Part shown: positions 17,265 to 25,653 of the stretch, one piece after another
Numbering within the stretch: position 1 is the stretch's first letter
Layout of the letters: each line of letters opens with the position of its first letter
Assembly: GCA_016720065.1 (NCBI GenBank)
Contig: JADJXY010000002.1
Location: 1,749,001 to 1,813,000, forward strand
Reading direction: 5' to 3'
Source: Betaproteobacteria bacterium
GTDB taxonomy: Bacteria > Pseudomonadota > Gammaproteobacteria > Burkholderiales > Rhodocyclaceae
DNA length: 64,000 nt
Program-made: the position numbers and the translations under genes
Notes under the pieces: model-generated
The model's input: only the letters and a program-made list of their open reading frames with translations
The model's database searches: none
Told to the model about the DNA's origin: nothing

Positions 17265-18548
17265 CTACATCATGCCCAGGGTCTTCGGCAGCCAGGTGGA
17301 CATGGCCGGCCAGTAGGTGACCACCATCAGGAAGCCGAGCATGGACAGCAGCCAGGGCCAGACCGCAACCGTCAGCTCGGTAATGCCCATCTTGGTGATG
17401 CCCGAAGCCACGTAGAGATTGAGGCCCACCGGCGGATGGCACATGCCGACTTCCATATTGACCACCATGAGGATGCCGAAGTGCACCGGGTCGATGCCCA
17501 GCTTCACCGCCACCGGGAAGAGGATGGGGGCGAAGATCAACACGATGGACGACGGTTCCATGAAATTGCCGGCCAGGAGCAGCAGGATATTCACCATCAG
17601 CAGGAAGGTGATGACCCCCAGCCCGTGGCCCAGCATCCAGTCGGCCAGCGCCTGGGGGATGTTCTCGTTGGTCATGATGAAGGAGAACAGCACGGCGTTG
17701 GTGATGATATAGAGCAGCATCGCCGACATGTTGGCCGAGTTGAGCAGCACCTTGGGCACGTCCTTCAGACCCATGTCCCTATAGACGAAGACCGCGACGA
17801 TGAAGGCGTACACCGCGCTCATGGCCGCCGCCTCGGTCGGCGTGAAGATGCCGGTATAGATGCCGCCCATGACCACGACGATGAGGAGCAGGCCCCAGAC
17901 CGACTTGACGAAGGCGTCCCAGCGCTGCTTCATGCTGGCCTTGGGCTGGCGCGGGTAGTTGAATTTCTTTGCGCGATACCAGGTGACGCCGCCCAGCACG
18001 CCGGCGAGCGCCAGCCCGGGGATGACGCCCGCCATGAACAATGCGCCCACCGAGGTGTTGGTGGCCACGGAGTACATGACCATGACGATGGACGGCGGAA
18101 TGAGGATGCCCAGGGCGCCCGAGGTGGAGATGACCCCCGCGCCGAACTTGTTGGGGAAACCCGCCTTGACCATGGCCGGCAGCAGGATGGAGCCGATGGC
18201 CACCACCGTCGCCGGGCTGGAACCGGACACCGCGGCGAAGAGGGCGCAGGCCAGCACGCCGGCGAGGCCCAGGCCGCCGTACCAGTGGCCAACCATGGAG
18301 GTGGCAAAGTTGATCATCCGTTTCGCCACCCCGCCGTGGGTGAGGAAGTTCCCGGCCAGGATGAAGAAGGGGATGGCCATGATCTCGAACTTCTCGATGC
18401 CGGTGAAGAGCTTCAGGGCCACCGATTCCAGGGGCACCTGGGTCATGGTGAAGAGGAAGGTCAGCACCGTGAGGCCCAGGGAAATCGAGATGGGCATGCC
18501 GGTGAGCATGAGGACGGCCAGCAGGCCGAAAATCACCAGGGCGTTCAT
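17265..18548 (-). CDS. dctM: TRAP transporter large permease subunit DctM
   Basis: The 427-residue protein is the large membrane subunit of a TRAP transporter, with about 12 hydrophobic segments. It begins 'LVIFGLLAVLMLTGMPISIS' and contains 'GIFTPTEAAAMSAVYAF', the typical DctM signature. It drives uptake of the DctP-bound substrate, probably a C4-dicarboxylate, using the sodium gradient. It overlaps dctQ by four bases and is followed by a strong terminator. Confidence 0.97.
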   Translation of the reverse strand: MNALVIFGLLAVLMLTGMPISISLGLTVLTFLFTMTQVPLESVALKLFTGIEKFEIMAIPFFILAGNFLTHGGVAKRMINFATSMVGHWYGGLGLAGVLACALFAAVSGSSPATVVAIGSILLPAMVKAGFPNKFGAGVISTSGALGILIPPSIVMVMYSVATNTSVGALFMAGVIPGLALAGVLGGVTWYRAKKFNYPRQPKASMKQRWDAFVKSVWGLLLIVVVMGGIYTGIFTPTEAAAMSAVYAFIVAVFVYRDMGLKDVPKVLLNSANMSAMLLYIITNAVLFSFIMTNENIPQALADWMLGHGLGVITFLLMVNILLLLAGNFMEPSSIVLIFAPILFPVAVKLGIDPVHFGILMVVNMEVGMCHPPVGLNLYVASGITKMGITELTVAVWPWLLSMLGFLMVVTYWPAMSTWLPKTLGMM

Positions 18549-19327
18549 TGCTGGTCTCCTTGCTTGGTTTCGGGATGCCGACGCTCCGAGGCCTTGCGCC
18601 TGTCCTCATCGACCACCATCTCCCACTGGCGACGTTCTTCCCCGCTGCGCCTTTCGCCGACCATGGGGTGTTTGAGGTCGTGCATGTGCAGGTTGTCGTT
18701 CATGGAATACACGTCCACATCCACCGGGGGCACCTCATCCTCCAGGCCATCGACGTGGCCGTGGTCGTGGTGGGGCAGTTCGCCGGTGCGGATGAACGCT
18801 ACGGCGACCTGCAGAAAGCGGTAACACATCAGGGAAGAGCCGAGGGGAATGGCGCTATAGACAATCCAGGTCGGCCACTCCAGGTCCGGCGTGGTGGGGC
18901 CTTCGGGAACGTCGCCGGGATCGAGTCCGAGGACTTTGAAAATGGCGTAGTGGGCCCCGTTTTCCCAGACGAACTGCCCGCCCAGCGTCGCCACGACACC
19001 CGTAAAAAGCGCGCCCGCCAGCAGGCCGAAGACGATGAACTTGGCCCGATTACTGTCGTTGAGCCGATTGATGAGGACGTCGACGCCCACATGGATGCCG
19101 GTACGCACGCCGTAAGCGGCGCCGAACTTCGCCATCCACACGAACATGATGATGCATAGTTCCTGGGCCCAACTGAAATTGAGCCCCAGCAGCCAGTCCT
19201 GCAGGCCCGGGATATTCACCCCGGCCAGGTAGCGGTGCGCGACCGCCAGGAAGATGATGACGGTCGCCGCTCCCATGAGGAAGGTGACCAGCAGCTCTTC
19301 GAGATGATTGAGTGCCTTGTTGATCAT
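18545..19327 (-). CDS. dctQ: TRAP transporter small permease subunit DctQ with long C-terminal tail
   Basis: The 260-residue DctQ subunit has four hydrophobic segments in the first 185 residues, including 'FLMGAATVIIFLAVAHRYLAG' in part and 'FSWAQELCIIMFVWMAKFG' (the usual W-E-E/Q core region). A hydrophilic tail of about 75 residues is unusual for the family: it opens with a His/Asp cluster ('HHDHGHVDG') and ends in an Arg/Glu-rich stretch. The ATG at 19327 is preferred over 19372 because it places the first membrane helix near the N-terminus. It lies between dctP and dctM. Confidence 0.93.
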   Translation of the reverse strand: MINKALNHLEELLVTFLMGAATVIIFLAVAHRYLAGVNIPGLQDWLLGLNFSWAQELCIIMFVWMAKFGAAYGVRTGIHVGVDVLINRLNDSNRAKFIVFGLLAGALFTGVVATLGGQFVWENGAHYAIFKVLGLDPGDVPEGPTTPDLEWPTWIVYSAIPLGSSLMCYRFLQVAVAFIRTGELPHHDHGHVDGLEDEVPPVDVDVYSMNDNLHMHDLKHPMVGERRSGEERRQWEMVVDEDRRKASERRHPETKQGDQQ

Positions 19328-19411
19328 GATTGATTCGCTTTCCCGGTCGGGTTTGGCCGGCAAAGCCGGCAAGGGGAAAAGGTCCGGCGGCGGTGCGCCG
19401 GACCGGTGCGA

Positions 19412-20416
19412 TTAAAGGCCAGCCGGATCGAAACCGGTTTCCTTGTACACCGACTGGATGATCTCCTTGCCGATGCGCGACTCCATCTTCTGATGCACCG
19501 GCACCAGGGCTTTCTTGAAGGCCAGACGCTCGTCCTTGGTGGGCGAATAGACCGCGGTCTTGCCGCTGGCCTTGACGGCTTCCAGATCCTTGTCGTTTTG
19601 CTCCTTGGCGATCTTGTTGGCGTAGACGGTGGATTCCTTCATTGCCGTTTCCAGTTGGCCACGCACGTCAGCGGGCAACCCTTCCCAGAACTTCTTGTTC
19701 ACGATCACCGCGTAACCCAGGTAGCCGTGGTCGGTGAGGGCCAGGTGCTTCTGCACTTCGTGCATCTTCTGGGTGTAGAGGTTGGAGATGGGATTCTCGG
19801 TCCCATCGACGACTCCGGTCTGCAGCGCCTGATAGACCTCGGAGAAGGCCATCACCTGGGGCAGCGAGCCCAGGGTGCGCATCTGCTCCTCGAGCACCTT
19901 GGACGACTGGATGCGCATCTTCTTGCCCTTCAGGTCGGCCGGGCTCTTGATCGGGGTATTGGCGGAAAAAGCCTTGAAGCCGTTGTCCCAGTAGGCCAAC
20001 CCCTTGATGCCCTTGGGATCGAGCTTGGCCAGCAGCTGCTGCCCGACGGCGCCCTGGGTGACTTTGTGCAGTTCGTTGTAGTCGTCAAAAATGTAGGGCA
20101 GGTCGAAAACCTCGAACTCCTTCACGCCCAGGGGGCCGAACTTGGCCAGGGACGGCGCCAGCATCTGTACGGCCCCCAGTTGCAGGGCTTCCATTTCCTC
20201 CTTGTCCTTGTATAGGGTGGAGTTGGCGTACACCTCGACCTTGACCTTGCCCTTGGTCAACTCGTCCGCCTTCTTGGCAAAGAAATTGGCGGCCAGCCCC
20301 TTGGGGGTGTCCTGGGCCACCACATGGCTGAACTTGATGACGATGGGTGAATCCGCCAGGGCGGCGGCGGAAAAGGCGGCCATCACGAGGCCTGCCAGCA
20401 GCTTGGAAAATTTCAT
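19412..20416 (-). CDS. dctP: TRAP transporter substrate-binding protein DctP
   Basis: The 334-residue periplasmic binding protein has a Sec signal peptide ('LLAGLVMAAFSAAALA') and the DctP fold. Signatures include 'FSHVVAQDTPKG' and 'KGLAYWDNGFKAFSA'. The conserved Arg that binds the substrate carboxylate is in 'KKMRIQSSKV'. The start at 20416 has a good ribosome site (GGAGGAG) eight bases upstream; the frame is open much further upstream but that stretch is antisense to dctS. It opens the dctPQM operon and is divergent from the dctSR pair. Confidence 0.97.
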   Translation of the reverse strand: MKFSKLLAGLVMAAFSAAALADSPIVIKFSHVVAQDTPKGLAANFFAKKADELTKGKVKVEVYANSTLYKDKEEMEALQLGAVQMLAPSLAKFGPLGVKEFEVFDLPYIFDDYNELHKVTQGAVGQQLLAKLDPKGIKGLAYWDNGFKAFSANTPIKSPADLKGKKMRIQSSKVLEEQMRTLGSLPQVMAFSEVYQALQTGVVDGTENPISNLYTQKMHEVQKHLALTDHGYLGYAVIVNKKFWEGLPADVRGQLETAMKESTVYANKIAKEQNDKDLEAVKASGKTAVYSPTKDERLAFKKALVPVHQKMESRIGKEIIQSVYKETGFDPAGL

Positions 20417-20467
20417 GGACTCCTCCGTTATAGAAAACTCGCCCCCACCTTGGCGGCGAATGAAGTC

Positions 20468-20496
20468 AGTATGGTCACTGGCAGCCCCAGCGGAAA
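20468..20496 (-). promoter_or_regulatory. Candidate dctP promoter
   Basis: On the minus strand TTTCCG (20491-20496) and CATACT (20468-20473) are spaced by exactly 17 bases. Both hexamers are poor, as expected for an activator-dependent promoter, and the palindrome at 20498-20511 lies immediately upstream of the -35 box, centred about 43 bases before the predicted start. This is an inference. Confidence 0.4.
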
Positions 20497-20497
20497 T

Positions 20498-20511
20498 TGT
20501 GGATATCCACA
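20498..20511. promoter_or_regulatory. 14-base perfect palindrome, candidate DctR operator
   Basis: TGTGGATATCCACA is a perfect palindrome in the gap between the divergent dctP and dctS genes. It abuts the putative dctP -35 box. It could be the site for the FixJ-type regulator DctR encoded at 22537, acting from an activator position. Confidence 0.5.
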
Positions 20512-20557
20512 GTCCACCGCCCCCTCGTGCCGCGCAGCCCCGGTGTACCATCCCGGC

Positions 20558-22540
20558 ATGAAATCGCCCCCGCACTCCGCCCAGTACGCGCGACGCATGC
20601 GCTGGCTGCTCGTGTTGCCCAAGCTGGGCATCGTGCTGCTGCTCGCGGCGGTTCTCGCCCTGCTTTGGCTGCTGCACCGCAACGAGGCGGAAGAAGAGCG
20701 CAACGCCCTCATCAAGGACGTGCTCTGGCTGGAACAGAACGTGCGGTTCCATCTCACGGGCACCGAGGAGCATCTGCAACAACTGGCCCTCGAACTGGCC
20801 TCGCGACCGGCCGGCCGCCCGCTTTTCCGCCTGCGGGCGGAAAGTCTGTTGCGCAACAACCCGGAACTGAAGCAGATCCGCTGGCTCGATACGGCGGGAA
20901 CGCCTGTGGACGCCCTCCCCTCGGCCCAACCCACCGAAGTCGTGCCGGGAACCGGAACGCCATCCGTCACCCAGGAGGCTTATGGCAACGCGCTGCTCCT
21001 GGGCAAGCGCACCTACAGCCCGGTGTACCTCGCCCCCGACCGACGGGGCTATTTCGAGGTTGCCGTGCCCCTTTTCGTCGACGGCAAGGCGACCGGGCTC
21101 CTGGTCGGGGTATATCCGGTGGATGCACTGCTGAAGGAATTCGTCCCTTGGTGGTTTGCCGAGAAATACCTGGTCCAGGTGGTCGACGACAACGACGTCC
21201 TTTACGGCGCCAAGTCCAATGTCCAGGGCAAGCCGGGCCAGACCTACGAATTGCCTCTGGACCCCCCGGGGTACGGCGTCAAGCTGCGGGTTCTTGCCTA
21301 CCAGGGCAGTGCGGCGGCGCTGCCGCGTCTTCTGGCCGCCACCATCGTCCTGCTGGCCGCCGGCGTCTTCTGGAGCCTGTGGGCGGTGCGCGGCCTGATG
21401 CAGAAGCGTCTGGCCGCCGAGGAAGCCCTGGGCACCGAGCACGCCTTCCGCCAGGCCATGGAAGATTCGCTCACCGTCGGCATGCGGGCGCGGGACCTGG
21501 AAGGGCGGGTCATCTACGTCAATCCGGCCTTCTGTCGCATGACCGGCTTTGCGCCCGAGGAACTGCTCGGCCGCCTGCCGCCCATGCCCTACTGGCTGCC
21601 GGACATGATCGACGAAACCCTGGCCCTGCACCGCGCCGTCCTGGCGGGCGAAGCGCCAGCCGACGGCTTCGAACTCAGTTTCCAGCGCAAGAATGGCGAA
21701 ATCTTCCACGCCCTCATCTACGAGGCCCCGCTGATCGACGCCCGCGGCCGCCACACGGGCTGGATGGGCTCGGTCCTCGACATCACCGAGAGAAAGCGTT
21801 CCGAGGAACTCGCGCGGCAGCAGCAGGAAGCGCTGCAATTTACCGCCCGCCTGGTGACCATGGGGGAAATGGCCTCAACCCTGGCCCACGAACTCAATCA
21901 GCCCCTGTCGGCCATCGCCAGTTACAACGCGGGCTGCCTCAACCTTCTGGAGGACGGCAAGTTCGACGCCGGTGAATTCCGCTACGCCCTCGAGAAAGTC
22001 GGCGTCCAGGCCCAGCGGGCGGGCCGCATCGTGCGCCGGGTGCACGATTTCGTGAAAAAGAGCGAGCCCCGCCGCGCCCCGTGCAACCTGGGTGAGGTCA
22101 TCGCCGAATGCGTGGGCTTCATCGAAATCGACGCCAGGAAACGGGAGGTCACGCTGGAAAGCCGCATCGCCGACATTCCCCCTCTCCTCGCCGACCGGCT
22201 GATGCTGGAGCAGGTGCTGCTCAACCTCCTGCGCAACGGCATGGACGCCATGGCGGAAACGCCACCCGAGCAGCGAGACCTCTGTGTTTCCGCCACCATC
22301 GAAGGCGAGGAGGTGGTGGTCCGCGTCGCCGACAACGGCTGCGGCATTTCCGAGGCGGTGCGGGAAAAGCTCTATACCGCCTTCTTTTCCACCAAGCCCC
22401 AGGGCATGGGGGTGGGGCTGTCGATCTGCCGCTCGATCGTCGAATTCCATCGCGGCCGCCTGTGGGCCGACCCCAACCTCGACTCCCCCACCGGCAGCGG
22501 CACCCTGTTCACCTTCACCCTTCCCCTGGAGTCCCCATGA
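20558..22540 (+). CDS. dctS: DctS-like sensor histidine kinase for C4-dicarboxylates
   Basis: The protein has 660 residues from the ATG at 20558. An N-terminal membrane helix (about residues 18-36), a periplasmic sensing region and a second helix (about 265-285) are followed by a PAS domain ('GRVIYVNPAFCRMTGF'). Next come a HisKA domain with His444 in 'STLAHELNQPLSAIASY' and an ATPase domain with 'GMGVGLSICRSIVEFHRG'. Divergent dctPQM and the coupled FixJ-type regulator match the Rhodobacter DctS/DctR system. The ATG lacks a good ribosome site; 20597 is an alternative start. Confidence 0.85.
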   Translation: MKSPPHSAQYARRMRWLLVLPKLGIVLLLAAVLALLWLLHRNEAEEERNALIKDVLWLEQNVRFHLTGTEEHLQQLALELASRPAGRPLFRLRAESLLRNNPELKQIRWLDTAGTPVDALPSAQPTEVVPGTGTPSVTQEAYGNALLLGKRTYSPVYLAPDRRGYFEVAVPLFVDGKATGLLVGVYPVDALLKEFVPWWFAEKYLVQVVDDNDVLYGAKSNVQGKPGQTYELPLDPPGYGVKLRVLAYQGSAAALPRLLAATIVLLAAGVFWSLWAVRGLMQKRLAAEEALGTEHAFRQAMEDSLTVGMRARDLEGRVIYVNPAFCRMTGFAPEELLGRLPPMPYWLPDMIDETLALHRAVLAGEAPADGFELSFQRKNGEIFHALIYEAPLIDARGRHTGWMGSVLDITERKRSEELARQQQEALQFTARLVTMGEMASTLAHELNQPLSAIASYNAGCLNLLEDGKFDAGEFRYALEKVGVQAQRAGRIVRRVHDFVKKSEPRRAPCNLGEVIAECVGFIEIDARKREVTLESRIADIPPLLADRLMLEQVLLNLLRNGMDAMAETPPEQRDLCVSATIEGEEVVVRVADNGCGISEAVREKLYTAFFSTKPQGMGVGLSICRSIVEFHRGRLWADPNLDSPTGSGTLFTFTLPLESP

Positions 22541-23133
22541 GCGAATTCAAAGCCCACCTGGTGGACGACGACGAGGCCATCCGCGACGCCCTGGCGTGGC
22601 TGCTCAAGTCCCGCGGCATCCCGGCCACCGCCTACCCCTGCGGCGAGGACTTTCTCGCCGCCTGTACGCCCGCCACCGCCGGCTGTGTCGTCCTCGACAT
22701 GCGCATGCCCGGCCTGAGCGGACTGGATGTCTTCGATGCCTTGATCGGCCGGGGTTCCGACCTGCCCGTCATCTTCCTCACCGGCCATGGCGACGTTCCG
22801 CTGGCCGTCAGCGCCCTCAAACGCGGCGCCTTCGATTTTTTCGAAAAACCCTTCAACGACAACGAACTCGCCGACCGCATCGGCGAAGCCATGGCACACC
22901 ACGCCCGGGCCCGTGCCGCCAGCGCCAGCGCCGGGTCCGTCAATGCCCGCCTGGAGAGCCTCACCACGCGGGAACGCCAGGTGATGGACCTCGTCCTGGC
23001 CGGCAAGTACAACAAGGTCATCGCCGACGAACTGGGCATCAGCATGCGTACCGTCGAGGTCCACCGGGCCAATCTCTTCGACAAAATGGGGGTCAAGACC
23101 GCCGTGGAACTCGCCAACCTGCTCAAACCCTGA
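22537..23133 (+). CDS. dctR: DctR-like response regulator (FixJ/NarL family)
   Basis: The 198-residue regulator has a receiver domain with phospho-acceptor Asp54 ('VVLDMRMPG') and the conserved Thr and Lys ('FLTGHGD', 'FFEKPF'). It ends in a LuxR-type HTH ('TTRERQVMDLVLAGKYNKVI'). It overlaps the kinase gene by four bases (ATGA), so the two are translated together. By analogy to Rhodobacter DctSR, it should activate dctPQM when C4-dicarboxylates are present; the palindrome at 20498 is a candidate target. Confidence 0.88.
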   Translation: MSEFKAHLVDDDEAIRDALAWLLKSRGIPATAYPCGEDFLAACTPATAGCVVLDMRMPGLSGLDVFDALIGRGSDLPVIFLTGHGDVPLAVSALKRGAFDFFEKPFNDNELADRIGEAMAHHARARAASASAGSVNARLESLTTRERQVMDLVLAGKYNKVIADELGISMRTVEVHRANLFDKMGVKTAVELANLLKP

Positions 23134-23294
23134 CCCTGCGGCGCCTCCCTTCCCATCGTCGCGAATTTTCGCTAGCATTTGCCGACCTTCCGGAAAGTCT
23201 CCGGCCCCCGAGGTTCCTCTCCAGGCCCTCCCCCAATCCCCGCAGACGGCAATCCCGGTTCCACCCCAGTCCACCCCGATTTCACGAGGCCTTC

Positions 23295-23621
23295 ATGAGC
23301 GAGCACATCCATTACGTCACCGACGACACCTTCGATTCCGAGGTGTTGCAGTCCCCCCAGCCCGTGCTGGTGGATTACTGGGCGGAGTGGTGCGGCCCCT
23401 GCAAAATGATCGCCCCCATCCTCGACGAAGTGGCTGCCGAATACGCGGGACGGCTCAAGGTCGCCAAGCTCAACATCGACGACAACCAGGCCACTCCGGC
23501 CAAATTCGGCATCCGCGGCATCCCCACCTTGATGCTGTTCAAGAACGGCAATGTGGAAGCCACCAAGGTCGGCGCCCTGTCGAAGTCCCAGCTCGCCGCC
23601 TTCATTGACAGCAACCTGTAA
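23295..23621 (+). CDS. trxA: Thioredoxin 1
   Basis: The 108-residue protein is a classical thioredoxin with the active site 'WCGPC' (Cys33 and Cys36), the cis-proline in 'GIRGIPTLMLF', and a buried Asp27. It reduces disulfides in cytoplasmic proteins. The ATG at 23295 gives the standard length; the frame extends far upstream but that part belongs to other genes' shadows. rho follows at 23754, the usual trxA-rho neighbourhood. Confidence 0.98.
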   Translation: MSEHIHYVTDDTFDSEVLQSPQPVLVDYWAEWCGPCKMIAPILDEVAAEYAGRLKVAKLNIDDNQATPAKFGIRGIPTLMLFKNGNVEATKVGALSKSQLAAFIDSNL

Positions 23622-23753
23622 TCGCCTTACTCTGCGGGCCTGAGGAGCGCGGTCTGCGCCCTCGGGCGAACCGCCCTCCCCTTCCCCCCACAACAAGACG
23701 CGCCCCCTGCCCTCCCCGGGCCCCCCCGCTTTTGGGCGCCACGCACGAATCCC

Positions 23754-25013
23754 ATGCAACTTTCCGAACTCAAGACGTTCCACGTCAGCCAATTGCTGGA
23801 AATGGCCACCGAGGCGTGTATCGAGAACGCCAACCGGATGCGCAAGCAGGAGCTCATCTTCGCGCTCCTCAAGGCCAAGGCCAAGAACGGCGAGACCATC
23901 TACGGCGACGGCACCCTGGAAGTGCTCTCCGACGGCTACGGTTTCCTCCGCTCCCCCGAAACCTCCTACCTCGCCAACACTGACGACATCTACGTCTCCC
24001 CTTCCCAGGTGCGGCGCTTCAACCTGCGCACCGGCGATTCCATCGAAGGCGAGATCCGCACCCCCAAGGACGGCGAACGCTACGTCGCCCTGACCAAGCT
24101 CGACCGGATCAACGGCCAGCCCCCCGAGGCGACCAAGAACAAGATCATGTTCGAGAACCTCACCCCCCTGCACCCCACGCGCATGCTGCGCCTGGAGCGG
24201 GAGATCAAGGCCGAGGAAAACATCACCAGCCGGGTCATCGACATGATCGCCCCCATCGGTGCCGGCCAGCGGGGTCTCCTGGTTGCCCCGCCCAAGTCGG
24301 GCAAGACGGTGATGCTGCAACACATCGCCCACGCCATCACGGCCAATCACCCCGAGGTCATCCTCATCGTCCTGCTCATCGACGAGCGCCCCGAGGAAGT
24401 GACCGAAATGACCCGCACGGTCAAAGGCGAAGTCGTCGCCTCCACCTTCGACGAACCCGCGACGCGCCACGTCGCCGTCGCCGAAATGGTCATCGAAAAA
24501 GCCAAGCGCCTGGTCGAGCACAAGAAGGATGTCGTCATCCTGCTCGACTCCATCACCCGCCTGGCCCGGGCCTACAACACCGTACAGCCCGCCTCCGGCA
24601 AGGTCCTCACCGGCGGCGTCGACGCCAACGCCCTGCAAAAGCCCAAGCGCTTCTTCGGCGCCGCCCGCAACATCGAGGAAGGCGGCTCCCTCACCATCAT
24701 CGCCACCGCCCTGATCGAGACCGGCTCCCGCATGGACGACGTCATCTACGAAGAATTCAAGGGCACCGGCAACATGGAAATCCACCTCGACCGCAAAATG
24801 GCCGAGAAGCGCATCTACCCGGCCATCAACGTCAATCGCTCCGGTACCCGGCGCGAGGAACTGCTCCTCAAGCCCGACGTACTGCAAAAGATGTGGGTCC
24901 TGCGCAAACTCCTGTACCCCATGGACGACCTGGAGGCGATGGAGTTTCTCCTCGACAAGGTCAAATCCACCAAGGGCAACAACGAATTCTTCGACGCCAT
25001 GCGGCGGTGCTGA
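23754..25013 (+). CDS. rho: Transcription termination factor Rho
   Basis: The 419-residue hexameric RNA helicase ends transcription at rut sites. The N-terminal Rho domain is followed by the cold-shock-like RNA-binding fold ('GDGTLEVLSDGYGFLRS'). The ATPase core has Walker A 'APPKSGKT', Walker B 'VVILLDSITRLARAY' and the Q/R-loop region 'GSLTIIATALIETGSRMDD'. No insertion domain is present. The 132-base leader is C-rich and G-poor on the coding strand and has no clear Shine-Dalgarno before the ATG, which fits autoregulation by Rho but is not proof. Confidence 0.98.
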   Translation: MQLSELKTFHVSQLLEMATEACIENANRMRKQELIFALLKAKAKNGETIYGDGTLEVLSDGYGFLRSPETSYLANTDDIYVSPSQVRRFNLRTGDSIEGEIRTPKDGERYVALTKLDRINGQPPEATKNKIMFENLTPLHPTRMLRLEREIKAEENITSRVIDMIAPIGAGQRGLLVAPPKSGKTVMLQHIAHAITANHPEVILIVLLIDERPEEVTEMTRTVKGEVVASTFDEPATRHVAVAEMVIEKAKRLVEHKKDVVILLDSITRLARAYNTVQPASGKVLTGGVDANALQKPKRFFGAARNIEEGGSLTIIATALIETGSRMDDVIYEEFKGTGNMEIHLDRKMAEKRIYPAINVNRSGTRREELLLKPDVLQKMWVLRKLLYPMDDLEAMEFLLDKVKSTKGNNEFFDAMRRC

Positions 25014-25065
25014 ATTCGCCGCCGAGCCTGCGGGCCGCAAGGCTGCCGCGCTCGCGGGTGTGACG

Positions 25066-25108
25066 GGGGCGCGTTGCGGGATATCCGCGGGTGACGCGCC
25101 CCTTGTCT
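25066..25108 (+). terminator. Candidate rho terminator
   Basis: A 9-base-pair stem (25066-25074 GGGGCGCGT with 25094-25102 ACGCGCCCC) encloses a second small stem (GCGG/CCGC) and is followed by TTGTCTT. It starts 53 bases past the rho stop. The T run is imperfect. Confidence 0.5.
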
Positions 25109-25160
25109 TGCGTGCTTTGGCAGTCTCAGCGTGGGGAATGAGCTTGAAGTGGTACGGCCT

Positions 25161-25205
25161 TTCAGCCGACCGCTTCTGGGCCCCTTGAGAGGAGCCGAGC
25201 AACGC
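25161..25205. repeat. Dispersed 45-base repeat, copy 1
   Basis: This stretch recurs at 33450-33495 with one base change and one inserted C. Both copies run from TTCAGCC through CGCTTCTGGGCCCC and GAGAGGAGCCGAGCAACGC, and both lie in gaps just after a gene end. It looks like a dispersed intergenic repeat family; its wider copy number is not visible here. Confidence 0.75.
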
Positions 25206-25206
25206 A

Positions 25207-25282
25207 GGGGGCTTGGGGGAAGTCGGCTCGCGTTGTCTGAGCCCCCGAGAGGGGGCGAGTTTAGCGAGCCGCCCAAGCCCCC
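25207..25282. repeat. Nested inverted-repeat (cruciform-like) element
   Basis: Three stems nest in order: an outer 11-base-pair stem (25207-25217 with 25272-25282, GGGGGCTTGGG/CCCAAGCCCCC), a middle 8-base-pair stem (25224-25231 with 25264-25271, CGGCTCGC/GCGAGCCG) and an inner hairpin (25241-25256, GCCCCC-GAGA-GGGGGC). All pairings are perfect. It directly follows the dispersed repeat and could fold in DNA or RNA. Confidence 0.7.
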
Positions 25283-25287
25283 GAGTT

Positions 25288-25323
25288 GCGCAGGGTACCC
25301 CGCAACGCGGGGCTCCGACCCAG
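25288..25323. repeat. 36-base direct repeat, unit 1
   Basis: The unit from GCGCAGGGTA to CTCCGACCCAG contains the hairpin CCCCGC-AAC-GCGGGG (25298-25312). It is identical to the unit at 25354-25389. Confidence 0.85.
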
Positions 25324-25353
25324 CTGTCATGTGACGAAGTGCGCATCTCGCCG

Positions 25354-25389
25354 GCGCAGGGTACCCCGCAACGCGGGGCTCCGACCCAG
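25354..25389. repeat. 36-base direct repeat, unit 2
   Basis: This is an exact copy of 25288-25323, starting 66 bases after the start of the first. There are only two units and each is self-complementary inside. Confidence 0.85.
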
Positions 25390-25408
25390 GGGTGGCTTTT
25401 TCTTTGGC

Positions 25409-25438
25409 TACTTTCTTTTTGCCACCAAAAAGAAAGTA
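25409..25438. repeat. A/T-rich inverted repeat (TACTTTCTTTTTG hairpin)
   Basis: A perfect 13-base-pair stem (25409-25421 with 25426-25438) has a CCAC loop. From general knowledge, near-identical TTTCTTTTTG...CAAAAAGAAAGTA hairpins are scattered in gaps of many betaproteobacterial genomes. It may act as a two-way terminator, since each arm ends in a T-rich run on one strand. Confidence 0.65.
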
Positions 25439-25569
25439 TGCCCGCGCCTCCAGCGCGGCACCCATGGGTTCAGAAAAACGGACAGACCGGGGAGCGCCTG
25501 ATCAATGAGACCCGCTGCTTCAGAAAAGCGAATCCGAACCACGACGCAAGCCAAACCCCCACAACCCTA

Positions 25570-25598
25570 TTGCACCAAAGCCCCTAATCAAAGATAAT
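25570..25598 (+). promoter_or_regulatory. Sigma-70 type promoter of rpmE
   Basis: TTGCAC (25570-25575) and GATAAT (25593-25598) are spaced by 17 bases, a near-consensus housekeeping promoter. Transcription would begin near 25605, about 50 bases before the rpmE ATG. Confidence 0.7.
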
Positions 25599-25653
25599 CC
25601 CCGGTTTCCCAGATCGGCCACATCCGCCGGTCGCCAGACTTAAAGGACTGATC

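Larger units (their letters stand above)
25014..25653. other. Repeat-rich 640-base gap between rho and rpmE
   Basis: No gene is supported here. The stretch holds a terminator-like hairpin, one copy of a 45-base dispersed repeat, a nested inverted-repeat structure, two identical 36-base repeats with internal hairpins, an A/T-rich 13-base-pair hairpin and finally the rpmE promoter. These parts are listed separately. Confidence 0.8.

Noticed and set aside
20417..21838. The in-frame upstream extension of dctP to more than 800 codons
   Set aside because: The extra part is antisense to dctS; the ATG at 20416 has a strong ribosome site and gives a proper signal peptide.
25288..25389. The 36-base repeats as a small CRISPR array
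   Set aside because: There are only two units, the spacing segment is 30 bases of no special kind, no cas genes are near and the region is full of other intergenic repeats.
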